Part shown: positions 38,821-47,241 of the stretch, one piece after another | Position numbering within the stretch: position 1 is the stretch's first letter | Layout of the letters: each line of letters opens with the position of its first letter | Assembly: GCA_963697205.1 (NCBI GenBank) | Contig: CAVONB010000008.1 | Coordinates: forward strand, 345,956 to 409,955 | Reading direction: 5' to 3' | DNA: 64,000 nt | Source: CAVONB01 sp963697205 | GTDB lineage: Bacteria > Pseudomonadota > Alphaproteobacteria > Rhizobiales > Hyphomicrobiaceae | Made by a program: the position numbers and the translations under genes | Notes under the pieces: generated by a model | Database searches by the model: none | Seen by the model: only the letters and a program-made list of their open reading frames with translations | Told to the model about the DNA's origin: nothing

Positions 38821-40428
38821 TCACATCCGGTAGAGCGGACCGCGCGCCGCCGGGATCGGCGCGTTGAGTGTGGCCGACAACGCCAGCGCGACCACACGGC
38901 GCGTCTCCTGCGGCGCGATGATGCCATCGTCCCAAAGCCGCGCCGTCGCGTAGTAGGGGTGCCCCTCGCGCTCGTACTGCTCGAGGATCGGCGCCTTGAA
39001 CTGGGCTTCCTCTGCGTCCGACCAGCTCTTGCCGTCCGCCTCGATGTTGTCGCGCCGCACGGTCGCCAGGACGCTCGCCGCCTGCGCCCCACCCATGACC
39101 GAGATGCGCGCGTTGGGCCAGGAAAACAGGAAACGCGGCCCGTAGGCGCGCCCGCACATGGCGTAATTGCCCGCGCCGTAGGAGCCGCCGATGATGACCG
39201 TGATCTTCGGCACATCCGCCGTCGCCACCGCCGTCACCATCTTGGCGCCGTCCTTGGCGATACCCCCGGCTTCCGCGTCGCGGCCCACCATGAAGCCCGT
39301 GATGTTCTGCAGGAACAGGAGCGGGATGCGCCGCTGGCAAGCGAGCTCGATGAAGTGGGCGGCTTTCAGCGCCGTCTCACGATAGAGGATCCCGTTGTTG
39401 GCCAGAATGGCCACCGGCTGGCCCTCGATGTGGGCGAAACCCGTGACCAGTGTCGTCGCATAAAGACGCTTGAACTCGTCCAGCTCCGAGCCGTCGACGA
39501 TCCGCGCGATGATTTCCCGCGCATCGTATTGTGTGGTCAGCGCGGCCGGTACGATGCCATCAAGCTCCCTCGGGTCGAGCGCGGGCGCCTGCGGCTCGCG
39601 CAGCGCGATGTCGGGTCGCTTGACGGTATTCAGATTGGCGACGATGCCCCGCACGATGTCCAGCGCATGCGCATCGTCCAGTGCATAGTGGTCCGCCACC
39701 CCCGACAGCCGCGTGTGCACGTCCGCCCCGCCGAGATCTTCCGCCGTCACCGTCTCCCCGGTCGCTGCCCTCACCAACGGTGGTCCGCCAAGGAAGATCG
39801 TGCCCTGGTTCTTCACGATCACGCTCTCGTCCGACATGGCCGGCACATAGGCCCCGCCCGCCGTACACGAGCCCATCACGGCCGCGATCTGCGGAATGCC
39901 CTCCGCCGATAGCCGCGCCTGATTGTAGAAGATGCGCCCGAAGTGATCGCGGTCGGGGAAGACTTCGGTCTGATGAGGCAAGTTGGCGCCGCCCGAGTCC
40001 ACAAGGTATACGCACGGCAGCCGGTTCTCCCGCGCGATCTCCTGGGCCCTGAGGTGCTTCTTCACCGTCATCGGGTAGTAGGTGCCACCCTTGATGGTGG
40101 CGTCGTTGGCCAGGATCAGCACCTCGCGCCCCGACACCCGGCCGATGCCGGTAATCAGCCCGGCGCCGTGGATGTCGCCCGAATAAAGCCCGTAGGCGGC
40201 CAGCTGCGACAGCTCCAGGAAGGGCGAGCCCGGATCGATCAGCCGCATGACCCGGTCGCGCGGCAACAGCTTGCCCCGCGACAGATGGCGTTCCCTGAGC
40301 TTGGCCGGACCGCCTGCCGCCGCCTCCGCCCGTTTCTCCGCAAGCTCGGCGACGACCGTGCGCATGGCATCCGCGTTGGCCGCAAACTCCTGGGATTGAG
40401 TATTGATCCGGCTGATGATTTTCGGCAT
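38821..40428 (-). CDS. Acyl-CoA carboxylase carboxyltransferase beta subunit (methylcrotonyl-CoA type)
   Basis: A 535-residue carboxyltransferase, the usual size for MccB/PccB-like proteins. N-half: RGKLLPRDRVMRLIDPGSPF, AAYGLYSGDIHGAGLITGIG. C-half: FLQNITGFMVGRDAEAGGIA is a strong methylcrotonyl/geranyl-CoA carboxylase signature; GGSYGAGNYAMCGRAYGPRF forms the oxyanion site. It transfers the carboxyl group from biotin to an acyl-CoA in leucine or related degradation. No biotin-carboxylase/BCCP subunit is within the window, which is unusual. GGGGAG precedes the ATG. Confidence 0.9.
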   Translation of the reverse strand: MPKIISRINTQSQEFAANADAMRTVVAELAEKRAEAAAGGPAKLRERHLSRGKLLPRDRVMRLIDPGSPFLELSQLAAYGLYSGDIHGAGLITGIGRVSGREVLILANDATIKGGTYYPMTVKKHLRAQEIARENRLPCVYLVDSGGANLPHQTEVFPDRDHFGRIFYNQARLSAEGIPQIAAVMGSCTAGGAYVPAMSDESVIVKNQGTIFLGGPPLVRAATGETVTAEDLGGADVHTRLSGVADHYALDDAHALDIVRGIVANLNTVKRPDIALREPQAPALDPRELDGIVPAALTTQYDAREIIARIVDGSELDEFKRLYATTLVTGFAHIEGQPVAILANNGILYRETALKAAHFIELACQRRIPLLFLQNITGFMVGRDAEAGGIAKDGAKMVTAVATADVPKITVIIGGSYGAGNYAMCGRAYGPRFLFSWPNARISVMGGAQAASVLATVRRDNIEADGKSWSDAEEAQFKAPILEQYEREGHPYYATARLWDDGIIAPQETRRVVALALSATLNAPIPAARGPLYRM

Positions 40429-40820
40429 CGGGCTCCCCACGTCGATTGGCCAGAGCCTAACCATCGCCGCGCTGGCGCCGCAAGCAGGCCGACCGTCCCA
40501 TGCCCAGAAACACGAAACCCGCCCTGGGTGGGGCGGGCATCGCGCGACCGATGGAAAATTCTGCAACCCATGGTCTGTAGGCAGCGACCCCAGGGGAGGG
40601 GGGAGAGGGACGCTGCCCGCTTACAGTGTGCTCTTGACCCTCTCAACCGAGAGGCGCGGCTTTTGTTCCCGCGTCGTTTCATTTTCTCTGGAAACGATAC
40701 TGCTCGAGGGTTGGATCACTGTCCAAGCAAGAGCTGGTGAGGCCCCGCTCGCGCCCGATCACGCGGGCGTGGGGTCACGGAGGCGGGCGATGGCCGTCAA
40801 CAGCCCCCTGCCGGCACCGA
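40429..40820. other. Intergenic region with a small stem-loop
   Basis: About 390 bp between the carboxyltransferase start and the amphi-Trp gene end. It holds a perfect 6-bp hairpin CCTCTC-AACC-GAGAGG (40639-40654) followed by GCGCGGCTTTT, a weak terminator candidate on the plus strand. I see no gene. Confidence 0.4.
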
Positions 40821-41048
40821 TCAGGTCTTCTGCGGCGCCCACTTGATCTGGAACTCGATCTCTTCGCCTTCGGTGCCACGCTCGTGCTCGACATTATAGA
40901 CGGCATGGGCAGGCACCGAGATCCGCTCCCCATCGATCTGAATGCTGAACGGCTTGCCGCTCTCCAGCGAATCCGCGAGCCGCCGGAGTTTGGCCACGAA
41001 CTGGTTGAGGGGATAAGCCTTCTCGATATCTCTGCGGGACTTTGCCAT
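40821..41048 (-). CDS. Amphi-Trp domain protein
   Basis: A 75-residue protein typical of the amphi-Trp domain family: basic start MAKSRRDIEKAYPLNQFVAK, then LADSLESGKPFSIQIDGERI and a C-terminal strand ending QIKWAP with the conserved Trp. The role of the family is unknown; it is often found near CoA-ester or carboxylase genes, which fits the neighbouring carboxyltransferase. GGAACACGAG precedes ATG 41048. Confidence 0.75.
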   Translation of the reverse strand: MAKSRRDIEKAYPLNQFVAKLRRLADSLESGKPFSIQIDGERISVPAHAVYNVEHERGTEGEEIEFQIKWAPQKT

Positions 41049-41190
41049 CTCGTGTTCCGTCGTCTCCACAAGTGCGGGCCGGGCACGGATCGTCGAGACG
41101 CCCATGCGCCATCGCACATAGGCAGCGCCTCGAGGTGTCGCAAGGCTCCCTCTGTTCACTGTCGCAGCGCATCGAGGCAAGGTGGCGAAC

Positions 41191-41604
41191 TCACGCGCCC
41201 GGCATCTTCTCGGGCATCTCGACGGGCCCGCCTGCCTTCTTCCAGGCGCCGAACCCTCCGATGATGTGAGCAACCGGCTTCAGCCCCATGTCCTGCGCCA
41301 CCTTCGTCGCCAACACCGAGCGCATGCCGCCGGCACAAAAGAAGACGAATTTTTTGTCCTGGCCGAACGTCTCCTTGTAGTAGGGGCTCGTCGGATCGAT
41401 CCAGAACTCGAGCATGCCGCGCGGCGCGTGGAAGGCGCCGGGCACCCGGCCCTCGCGGGTGAGCTCGCGGGGATCGCGGATGTCGACCAGCACCACGTCG
41501 TCGCGGCCATGCAGCTTGATGGCCTCATCGACCGGAAGTTCCTCGATCTGCTGGCGCGCGGCCTCGACCAACATCCGGGCGGTCGTCGTGATCTGCTGCG
41601 ACAT
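41191..41604 (-). CDS. Cytoplasmic rhodanese-like sulfurtransferase
   Basis: A 137-residue single-domain rhodanese. VVLVDIRDPRELTREGRVPG is the conserved strand, GAFHAPRGMLEF follows, and the active loop FFCAGGMRS carries the catalytic Cys. No signal peptide, so it acts in the cytoplasm, in contrast to the exported rhodanese at 38 kb. AAGGAG lies upstream of ATG 41604. Confidence 0.88.
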   Translation of the reverse strand: MSQQITTTARMLVEAARQQIEELPVDEAIKLHGRDDVVLVDIRDPRELTREGRVPGAFHAPRGMLEFWIDPTSPYYKETFGQDKKFVFFCAGGMRSVLATKVAQDMGLKPVAHIIGGFGAWKKAGGPVEMPEKMPGA

Positions 41605-41780
41605 TGAGGGCTCCTTAGGGATCTGGACGGGCACGAGCGTGTCTGAAAACGCCTGCGCAGTCATACCCGATCGCGCCGCGCGTGTGTACCACGCCGGGTC
41701 CGCGTATGCCCGGCGCCATTTCCGTTCCACATTCTGTCGTCAGAACACACCCGGCTGGGCATTTTGGAGGGCCTCAAGCG

Positions 41781-42224
41781 ATGGCGACACTTCGCCCGTT
41801 CATCGTCGTGTGTCTTGCCCTCGCCGGCATCGCGGCCGGCATGGCCGCGCCAGCCGCGGCCGAGACCCGGTATCGTCTGACCGACGCCGAGCGCGCGCTC
41901 GACTGCCGCAAGTTGACCGGCCGCATGACCGTGCGCCTGATGCAGTTGCGCTCCGAGCCGGGCCGCGGCGCCAGCGCACCGTCCGCGTTCTCCGAAGCGA
42001 TCGGCGGCGTGGCACGGCCGGCCGCAACGCTGTTCTGGGGTAAGTCCGCGAGCGCCGTCACAGACAGCACCGGCCGGCTAGCGAGCGATCGCGCACAAGT
42101 CCACGCCTACAACGGCCTTCTGCGCGAAAAGGGCTGCGCCGTGTTCGATGTCGACGCCGAGCTGGCCAAGGCCGCCGACGCCCCACCGCCACGCCCGGTG
42201 AAAGCCAAAAGCGAAAAGCGCTGA
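41781..42224 (+). CDS. Putative secreted protein of unknown function
   Basis: A 147-residue protein with a signal peptide (MATLRPFIVVCLALAGIAAG ... PAAAE, cleavage after AAA). The mature part has RYRLTDAERALDCRKLTGRM, VRLMQLRSE, and NGLLREKGCAVFDVDAELAK, with two Cys that could bridge. I recall similar small periplasmic proteins in Alphaproteobacteria but no function. TTGGAGG lies ahead of the start. It is convergent with the YdcF gene. Confidence 0.6.
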   Translation: MATLRPFIVVCLALAGIAAGMAAPAAAETRYRLTDAERALDCRKLTGRMTVRLMQLRSEPGRGASAPSAFSEAIGGVARPAATLFWGKSASAVTDSTGRLASDRAQVHAYNGLLREKGCAVFDVDAELAKAADAPPPRPVKAKSEKR

Positions 42225-42288
42225 GCGCCATCGCGACGCCGGAGCGCCGCGCTACGGCTCGGCTGTCGGCATGGGCTTGCCGCCAAGG

Positions 42289-43092
42289 TTACGGCCCGGG
42301 CCACAGCGCGCTCGTCCGCCCCTGCAACCAGTAGGCGACCAGCCCCATCCACTCGCGCGCTGCAGCATCCGAACGCGCAAGCCCATCGACGAGGGCCCGC
42401 TGGATGTCCCACAGATCGCCGTCCGCCCCCGTACGATAGTCCACCGGATAGGGCACGACGTCGAAGCCGGCCTTGCGAAACACGCCGACGGCGCGCGGCA
42501 TGTGCGCGGCAGATGTGACCACGAGCCAGCGCTCGCCAGGCTTCGGCGCAACGAGGTCGCGCGTGTAGAGCGCGTTCTCGTAGGTCGTGCGCGAGCGACC
42601 CTCGAGCACGATCCGGCTGTCGGCGATACCGGCATCCCGCAGGAAGGCACCAACCGGGCCCGCGCCCGAGACACCGCCCACGATCAGCGTCGCCGGCCCA
42701 CCGGTGAAGACGACGCGGGCCTCGCGATGCCGAAGCGCCAGGCGCAAGCCCTCCGTCAGTCTTTCGCCCGCTTCCGTCAGCGCAAGCCCCGGCCGCGAGG
42801 CGCTGATGCCGCCGGACTCGAATCCGCCGAGCATGATGATCCCCGCGATCCGGTCGTCGGCTGCCGGTGGTGGAACATCTGCGAAGCGCTGCTCCAGCGG
42901 GTAGATGAGCCAATTGCCGACCGGCGCGAACCCAAGCACCAGGAGCAGTACGAGGCCGAAGGCAGCGATCCTGCGGCCCGCGCGCGCCATGCGCCCGAAC
43001 GACGCCAAAATCAGTCCTGCGACGAGGGCCGATAGCGCGAGGTGCGTCGGCGCCAGCAGCGTGCCGAGAACCTTGGAGACGACATACGACAT
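42289..43092 (-). CDS. YdcF-family (DUF218) membrane protein
   Basis: A 267-residue protein with two N-terminal membrane helices (about residues 15-32 and 42-60) and a DUF218 domain: IIMLGGFESGG, VVFTGGPATLIVGG, LEGRSRTTYENALYTRDL and LVVTSAAHMPRAVGVFRKAG, the SanA/ElyC/YdcF signatures. Members are tied to envelope integrity or vancomycin sensitivity. It is 11 bp downstream of the amidohydrolase gene on the same strand. Confidence 0.88.
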   Translation of the reverse strand: MSYVVSKVLGTLLAPTHLALSALVAGLILASFGRMARAGRRIAAFGLVLLLVLGFAPVGNWLIYPLEQRFADVPPPAADDRIAGIIMLGGFESGGISASRPGLALTEAGERLTEGLRLALRHREARVVFTGGPATLIVGGVSGAGPVGAFLRDAGIADSRIVLEGRSRTTYENALYTRDLVAPKPGERWLVVTSAAHMPRAVGVFRKAGFDVVPYPVDYRTGADGDLWDIQRALVDGLARSDAAAREWMGLVAYWLQGRTSALWPGP

Positions 43093-43102
43093 CGACGATC
43101 CG

Positions 43103-44113
43103 CTAGCTCAGGGCGAACAGCCGCCGGGCGTTGCCGGAAAAGATCTGCGCCTTCTCGGCGGCAGGGATCGCCAACGCATCGACCGCCCCGATACAGCGCC
43201 GCGCCATCCAGCGCCCGCCTTCCGGATCGAACGGCGCATCGGTTGCAAACAGCGCACGCTGCGATCCGAAAAACGCATGTCCGCACGCCGTCGCCGCCGC
43301 CGAGCCGTTCGTGGCCGTATCGCCGTACAACATCCGGAAGTAGTCGAGCGGCGCCTTTTTCAGCCCGCATTTCTCCGCCAGCGGGTTCGTATCGGTCGTC
43401 CCGAAGAAGATCTGCGAGAAACCGAGCGCGATCTTGTCGGCGAAATATGGGATCATGCCGCCCATATGGTGCGTGACGATCTTGAGATCGGGCAGCTTGT
43501 CGAACAGTCCGGCATAAATGAGACGCGCCATGCAGGCCGACGTCTCGTAGGGCCAGCCGAACGTGAACCACACCTCCGCCTCCGAGTGGTCCTCGCTCGC
43601 ATAGTCGGCGTGATTGCCCATGCGGATCGGGTGCACCAGAATCGGCCGGTCGAGCTCCGCCATGGTCGCGAACAGGTCGAAATAGCGAGAGTCGCTGAGC
43701 GGCACGCCGTTGACGTTGGTGAAGATCTGGATGCCGTTGGCGCCTAGCTCCCTGATCGCGCGCCGCGCCTCTCTGACGGCAGCCTCTGGATTGTTCATTG
43801 GCAGGCCGGCAGCCCAGCCCGGAAAGTGGCCGGGATGCGCCTTGACGGTCGCCGCCAGCGCATCGTTGCCCATCCGCGCAAGCGCCGGCGCCGCCTCCGG
43901 CGACGTCACCGCTTCGATCGGCGGATTGGCAAGGCAGAGAAGCTGGCAATAGCCGTCTCCGACGTCGTCGACGAGACGCAGGCGCGCATCGATATCGAAG
44001 AGCTCCGGTCGCCGGCGAAACAGCGCGGCGGCCGGGTGTTGGGGTGCGATGCGGAAGACTTCGTCGAAGTAGGCCGACGGTGAGAAGTGGTTGAAGATGT
44101 CGATCTTCATCAT
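43103..44113 (-). CDS. Amidohydrolase-family protein (ACMSD-like decarboxylase/hydrolase)
   Basis: A 336-residue TIM-barrel metal hydrolase. The start MKIDIFNHFSP replaces the usual DxHxH with FNHF, as in some ACMSD/gamma-resorcylate decarboxylase relatives; metal-site His residues follow in ILVHPIRMGN and KIVTHHMGGMIPY; the Asp is in FATDAPFDPEGG. It probably acts on an aromatic carboxylate. It is upstream of ydcF and downstream of the NIPSNAP and dienelactone-hydrolase genes on the same strand, suggesting a catabolic operon. Confidence 0.85.
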   Translation of the reverse strand: MMKIDIFNHFSPSAYFDEVFRIAPQHPAAALFRRRPELFDIDARLRLVDDVGDGYCQLLCLANPPIEAVTSPEAAPALARMGNDALAATVKAHPGHFPGWAAGLPMNNPEAAVREARRAIRELGANGIQIFTNVNGVPLSDSRYFDLFATMAELDRPILVHPIRMGNHADYASEDHSEAEVWFTFGWPYETSACMARLIYAGLFDKLPDLKIVTHHMGGMIPYFADKIALGFSQIFFGTTDTNPLAEKCGLKKAPLDYFRMLYGDTATNGSAAATACGHAFFGSQRALFATDAPFDPEGGRWMARRCIGAVDALAIPAAEKAQIFSGNARRLFALS

Positions 44114-44231
44114 GGGACAGACGGCCTCGGCTTCATGGGGCTGCGGTGCGGGCGCTTGGACCGACGCACGTGCGATCGCGTCGCGCACGCACCGCTCACA
44201 GGTGTCGACGTCTAGCGCGCAACGGCGCGAT

Positions 44232-44555
44232 CTACTGAGCCGGTGACAGGCGCGTGGGCACGATGCGCTGCACCTTGATCTGCTCGCGGTCGATCAATTG
44301 CCCGACACGCGGCGAGATCGACTCCTTCCAGTGGCTGCTCTGGTAGACCGCCTCGTAAAGACGCTCGCGCTCGCTTTCGCTCTCGAAGCGGCGCAGCCAG
44401 ATGTAGACGCTGTCGTCGGTCTCGCCGCGAAAGCTGGCCGTGATGACCATGCCCTTGCTGGCCTGGAAGGGAATGATCTCCTCTTCCATCAGCTTCAGCC
44501 AGTCGGCCATCTTGCCGGGCCGGATGTGGTACTGGCGCAGTTCGTAGAAAGCCAT
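44232..44555 (-). CDS. NIPSNAP-family protein
   Basis: A 107-residue ferredoxin-like (dimeric alpha/beta barrel) protein. MAFYELRQYHIRPGKMADWL is the classic NIPSNAP start, with VYIWLRRFESESERERLYEA and a C-terminal basic strand. Such proteins often accompany catabolic genes and may bind small metabolites; function unknown. AGGAG precedes ATG 44555; a longer start is not supported. Confidence 0.88.
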   Translation of the reverse strand: MAFYELRQYHIRPGKMADWLKLMEEEIIPFQASKGMVITASFRGETDDSVYIWLRRFESESERERLYEAVYQSSHWKESISPRVGQLIDREQIKVQRIVPTRLSPAQ

Positions 44556-44624
44556 CTTGGATCGCTCCTGGCGTTGAGGTGTTGACATTCGAAGGACGTG
44601 CGGACGGCCTGACCGCTCTTGGCC

Positions 44625-45323
44625 CTATCGCAGATACTTTCCAAAAAACTCCACCGACAGCCCCAGCGCCTTTTTCGCCTCGGGTTCGGAGTAGGGGATG
44701 CCGCCGCGCCGGGCAAACGCGTGCGGCGCACCGGGATACTTCTCGATCGTCACATTGGGGTTGTTGCCGATCCGCCGCTCAACGAATTCGTTGACTTCCG
44801 GCTGCACCCACTTGTCGTTCATCGCCATGTGCAGGAAGTAGGGCCGATGCAGGTTCGGCGCTTCTCGGATGTGATGCTCGATGTAGGTGCCGTAATAGCC
44901 GACGGCGCAGTCGATCTCGGTGCGGCAGCACATCAGGTAGCACAGCTTGCCGCCGAGACAGTAGCCGACGCTGCCGACCTTGCCGTTGCCCGCCGGATGC
45001 GTGCGCAGGAACGACATAACGTCCTCCATGTCCTGCACGCCCAGGTCGTAGTCGAAATCGTAATAGAGATCGAAAGCCTTCTCGATGTGCGCGGGATTGC
45101 GGTCGGAAAGCTCCACGCCGGGCTCCTGCCGCCAGAACAGGTCCGGCACGAGACACAGGTAGCCCGCTTCCGCGAACTCCTGGGCGTGCCAACGCATCGT
45201 GTCATTGACCCCCCAGATCTCCATGATGGCGATGATCGCGCCTGCCGGTGTCTTGTCGGGATAGGCTACATAGGCCCCCATTGGGCCGTCACGCAGCGGG
45301 ACAGTGATCGTTTCGGTCTTCAT
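44625..45323 (-). CDS. Dienelactone hydrolase family protein
   Basis: A 232-residue alpha/beta hydrolase. The Cys nucleophile is in GSVGYCLGGKLCYLM, the Asp region is MAMNDKWVQPEVNEF, and the catalytic His is in YPGAPHAFARRG, giving the Cys-Asp-His triad of DLH. It hydrolyses dienelactone in chlorocatechol-type pathways or related esters. The ATG at 45323 follows AAGG; an ATG 33 bp upstream is possible. First gene of the minus-strand NIPSNAP/amidohydrolase/ydcF series and divergent from the TRAP operon. Confidence 0.88.
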   Translation of the reverse strand: MKTETITVPLRDGPMGAYVAYPDKTPAGAIIAIMEIWGVNDTMRWHAQEFAEAGYLCLVPDLFWRQEPGVELSDRNPAHIEKAFDLYYDFDYDLGVQDMEDVMSFLRTHPAGNGKVGSVGYCLGGKLCYLMCCRTEIDCAVGYYGTYIEHHIREAPNLHRPYFLHMAMNDKWVQPEVNEFVERRIGNNPNVTIEKYPGAPHAFARRGGIPYSEPEAKKALGLSVEFFGKYLR

Positions 45324-45489
45324 GGGATTGCCTTGTTTCCTCCGTGAGGGATCCATCGCAACGGCCGGCTTGTTTGCGCGCGGTTTTCTGCCCGCCTGCG
45401 TTGCGTGAAGCCTAGTGTTGTGTCATCCCTTTTTCAAAGGCAAAGCGGGCTGTGGTCATCGAGCCACGGTCCCATTCGGGAGGAAGCTC

Positions 45490-46548
45490 ATGAAGCGTAC
45501 GATGGCTGCCGCGCTCGCGGCGGCGGTTCTTGCCCTTGCGCCCGCCGCGCAGGCGGAGACCTTCAAAATCACAGTGTCGGCCGCCCATGGCCCCCAGCTG
45601 CCCTGGATCAAGCAGCTGAAGGAGTTCTACCTACCCGAGGTGTCCAAGCGCCTGAAGGACGCTGGCGGCAAGCACGAGATCCAGTGGAACGAAGCCTTTG
45701 GCGGCACGCTCGCCAAGGCCGGCGGCAACCTCGAGGCGGTCGAGGAAGGCATCGCCGAGATGGCCTGGGTCTACACGATCTTCGAGCCCGCCAAGCTGCC
45801 GTTGCACTCCGTCACCTTCATGGCGCCGTTCGGCTCCGATGACCCCCTGCAGGTCAGCCGCATCATCTATGACCTGCACCAGGAGATGCCCGAGTTGAAG
45901 GCGGAGTGGGCGAAGTACAAGCAGGTCTTCCTGGCCTCCATCGCCACCGACACCGACTACATCCTCACCAAGTTCCCGGTGACGAAGGTCGATGACTTGA
46001 AGGGCCGCAAGATGGGCGCGGCCGGCTCCCTGTCGTTGTGGATGGCCGGTATCGGCGCGGTGCCCGTGCAGGGCGATTTCGCGACCCACTTCAACAACGT
46101 CAAGACCGGTGTCTACGACGGCCTCGTCGCCTTCACGACCGGCTTCTACCCCAACAAGCTGCATCAGGTGGCGCCCTACGCCACCCGCATCGACCTGGGC
46201 TCGATGATGATCGGCTGCGTCACCATGAACAAGGCGTTCTTCGACAAGCTGCCGCCCGAGGTGCAGACGGTCATCCGCGACGTCGGCAAGGAGTACACCG
46301 CCAAGGTGCCCTCGCTGCTCATGAACGTGGCCAAGGTGTTCGAGAAGAAGATGGCGGAGGAGGGCGCGAAGTTTTCCACCCTGCCGGCCGAGGAGCGCAA
46401 GAAGTGGGCGACGACGATGCCCAACATCGCAGCGAACTGGGTCGAGGCCAACGAGAAGCGCAACCTGCCCGCCAAGAAGGTGCTGTCGGCCTACATGCAG
46501 AAGCTGCGCGACGCCAAGGTGCCCCTGGTGCGCGACTGGGACAAATGA
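45490..46548 (+). CDS. dctP: TRAP transporter substrate-binding protein (DctP family)
   Basis: A 352-residue periplasmic receptor. Signal peptide MKRTMAAALAAAVLALAPAA, cleavage after QA. Family motifs: VSAAHGPQLPWIKQLKEFYL, EIQWNEAFGGTLAKAGGNLE, GRKMGAAGSLSLWMAGIGAV and GVYDGLVAFTTGFYPNKLHQ. It binds an organic acid for the adjacent DctQM pair; the divergent catabolic genes hint at an aromatic or lactone-derived acid. GGAGGA precedes the ATG. Confidence 0.93.
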   Translation: MKRTMAAALAAAVLALAPAAQAETFKITVSAAHGPQLPWIKQLKEFYLPEVSKRLKDAGGKHEIQWNEAFGGTLAKAGGNLEAVEEGIAEMAWVYTIFEPAKLPLHSVTFMAPFGSDDPLQVSRIIYDLHQEMPELKAEWAKYKQVFLASIATDTDYILTKFPVTKVDDLKGRKMGAAGSLSLWMAGIGAVPVQGDFATHFNNVKTGVYDGLVAFTTGFYPNKLHQVAPYATRIDLGSMMIGCVTMNKAFFDKLPPEVQTVIRDVGKEYTAKVPSLLMNVAKVFEKKMAEEGAKFSTLPAEERKKWATTMPNIAANWVEANEKRNLPAKKVLSAYMQKLRDAKVPLVRDWDK

Positions 46549-46652
46549 CGCCGCGCGCCCACCCCGGGGCCCCACGCCACGTCGCGCGCTGCCGAAGTCC
46601 GTCGTCAACCTGACCCACCGCCGCTCGCCCGGCGGAGGGGGAGGAGTCGCGA

Positions 46653-47241
46653 GTGCCCGAGACACCGACACCTGATCCCGCCAGCCAACGGCCGAGCCTC
46701 GCCCGGCCGTTCGAGGCGATCCTGCTAGTGCTGAACTCGCTCGGCACGGTGTGGATCTTCGTACTCATGGTCGTGATCTGCATCGATGTCGTCGGCCGCA
46801 CCGCCTTCACCGCCCCCCTGCCGGGCGTGCCCGAACTCGTCCGCCTCTCCATCGTCGCCATCGTGTTCCTGCAACTCGGCGCGACGCTCAGGGCGGGCCG
46901 ACTGACCCGCGTCGACAGTGTGTCGAACCTGATCGCGGCCCGTACGCCGCGTCTTGCCGCCGGAACTCGCTGCCACCTACAGCCTGACAGGCGCCGCCGT
47001 CTTCGCCGTACTCTTCTATGCCTGCCGGCCCCTCTTTGTGCGGGCGTGGACGCAGGGGCTTTATGCGGGCATCGAAGGCTACGTCACGTACCCGACCTGG
47101 CCCGTGTTCCTCATCCTGCTGATCGGCTGCGTCTGCTCGGGGCTGCAGTTCCTCATTTTCGCCGCCGGGGAAGCGCGGCTCGCGCTCCTGGGCCCGCCGC
47201 CCACACAGCGCGCCCGCGCGGACCGCGAAGGGGAGGCGTGA
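46653..47241 (+). CDS. dctQ: TRAP transporter small permease (DctQ), one frame break
   Basis: A small membrane protein of 195 residues after repair, four hydrophobic helices. Reads VLNSLGTVWIFVLMVVICID, VVGRTAFTAPLPGVPELVRL, IVFLQLGATLRAGRLTRVD, then after a break near 46955 LAATYSLTGAAVFAVLFYAC and TYPTWPVFLILLIG. One extra T in GTCTTGCC restores PRLPPELAAT. GTG 46653 follows GGAGGAG. It overlaps dctM (TGATG). Confidence 0.88.
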
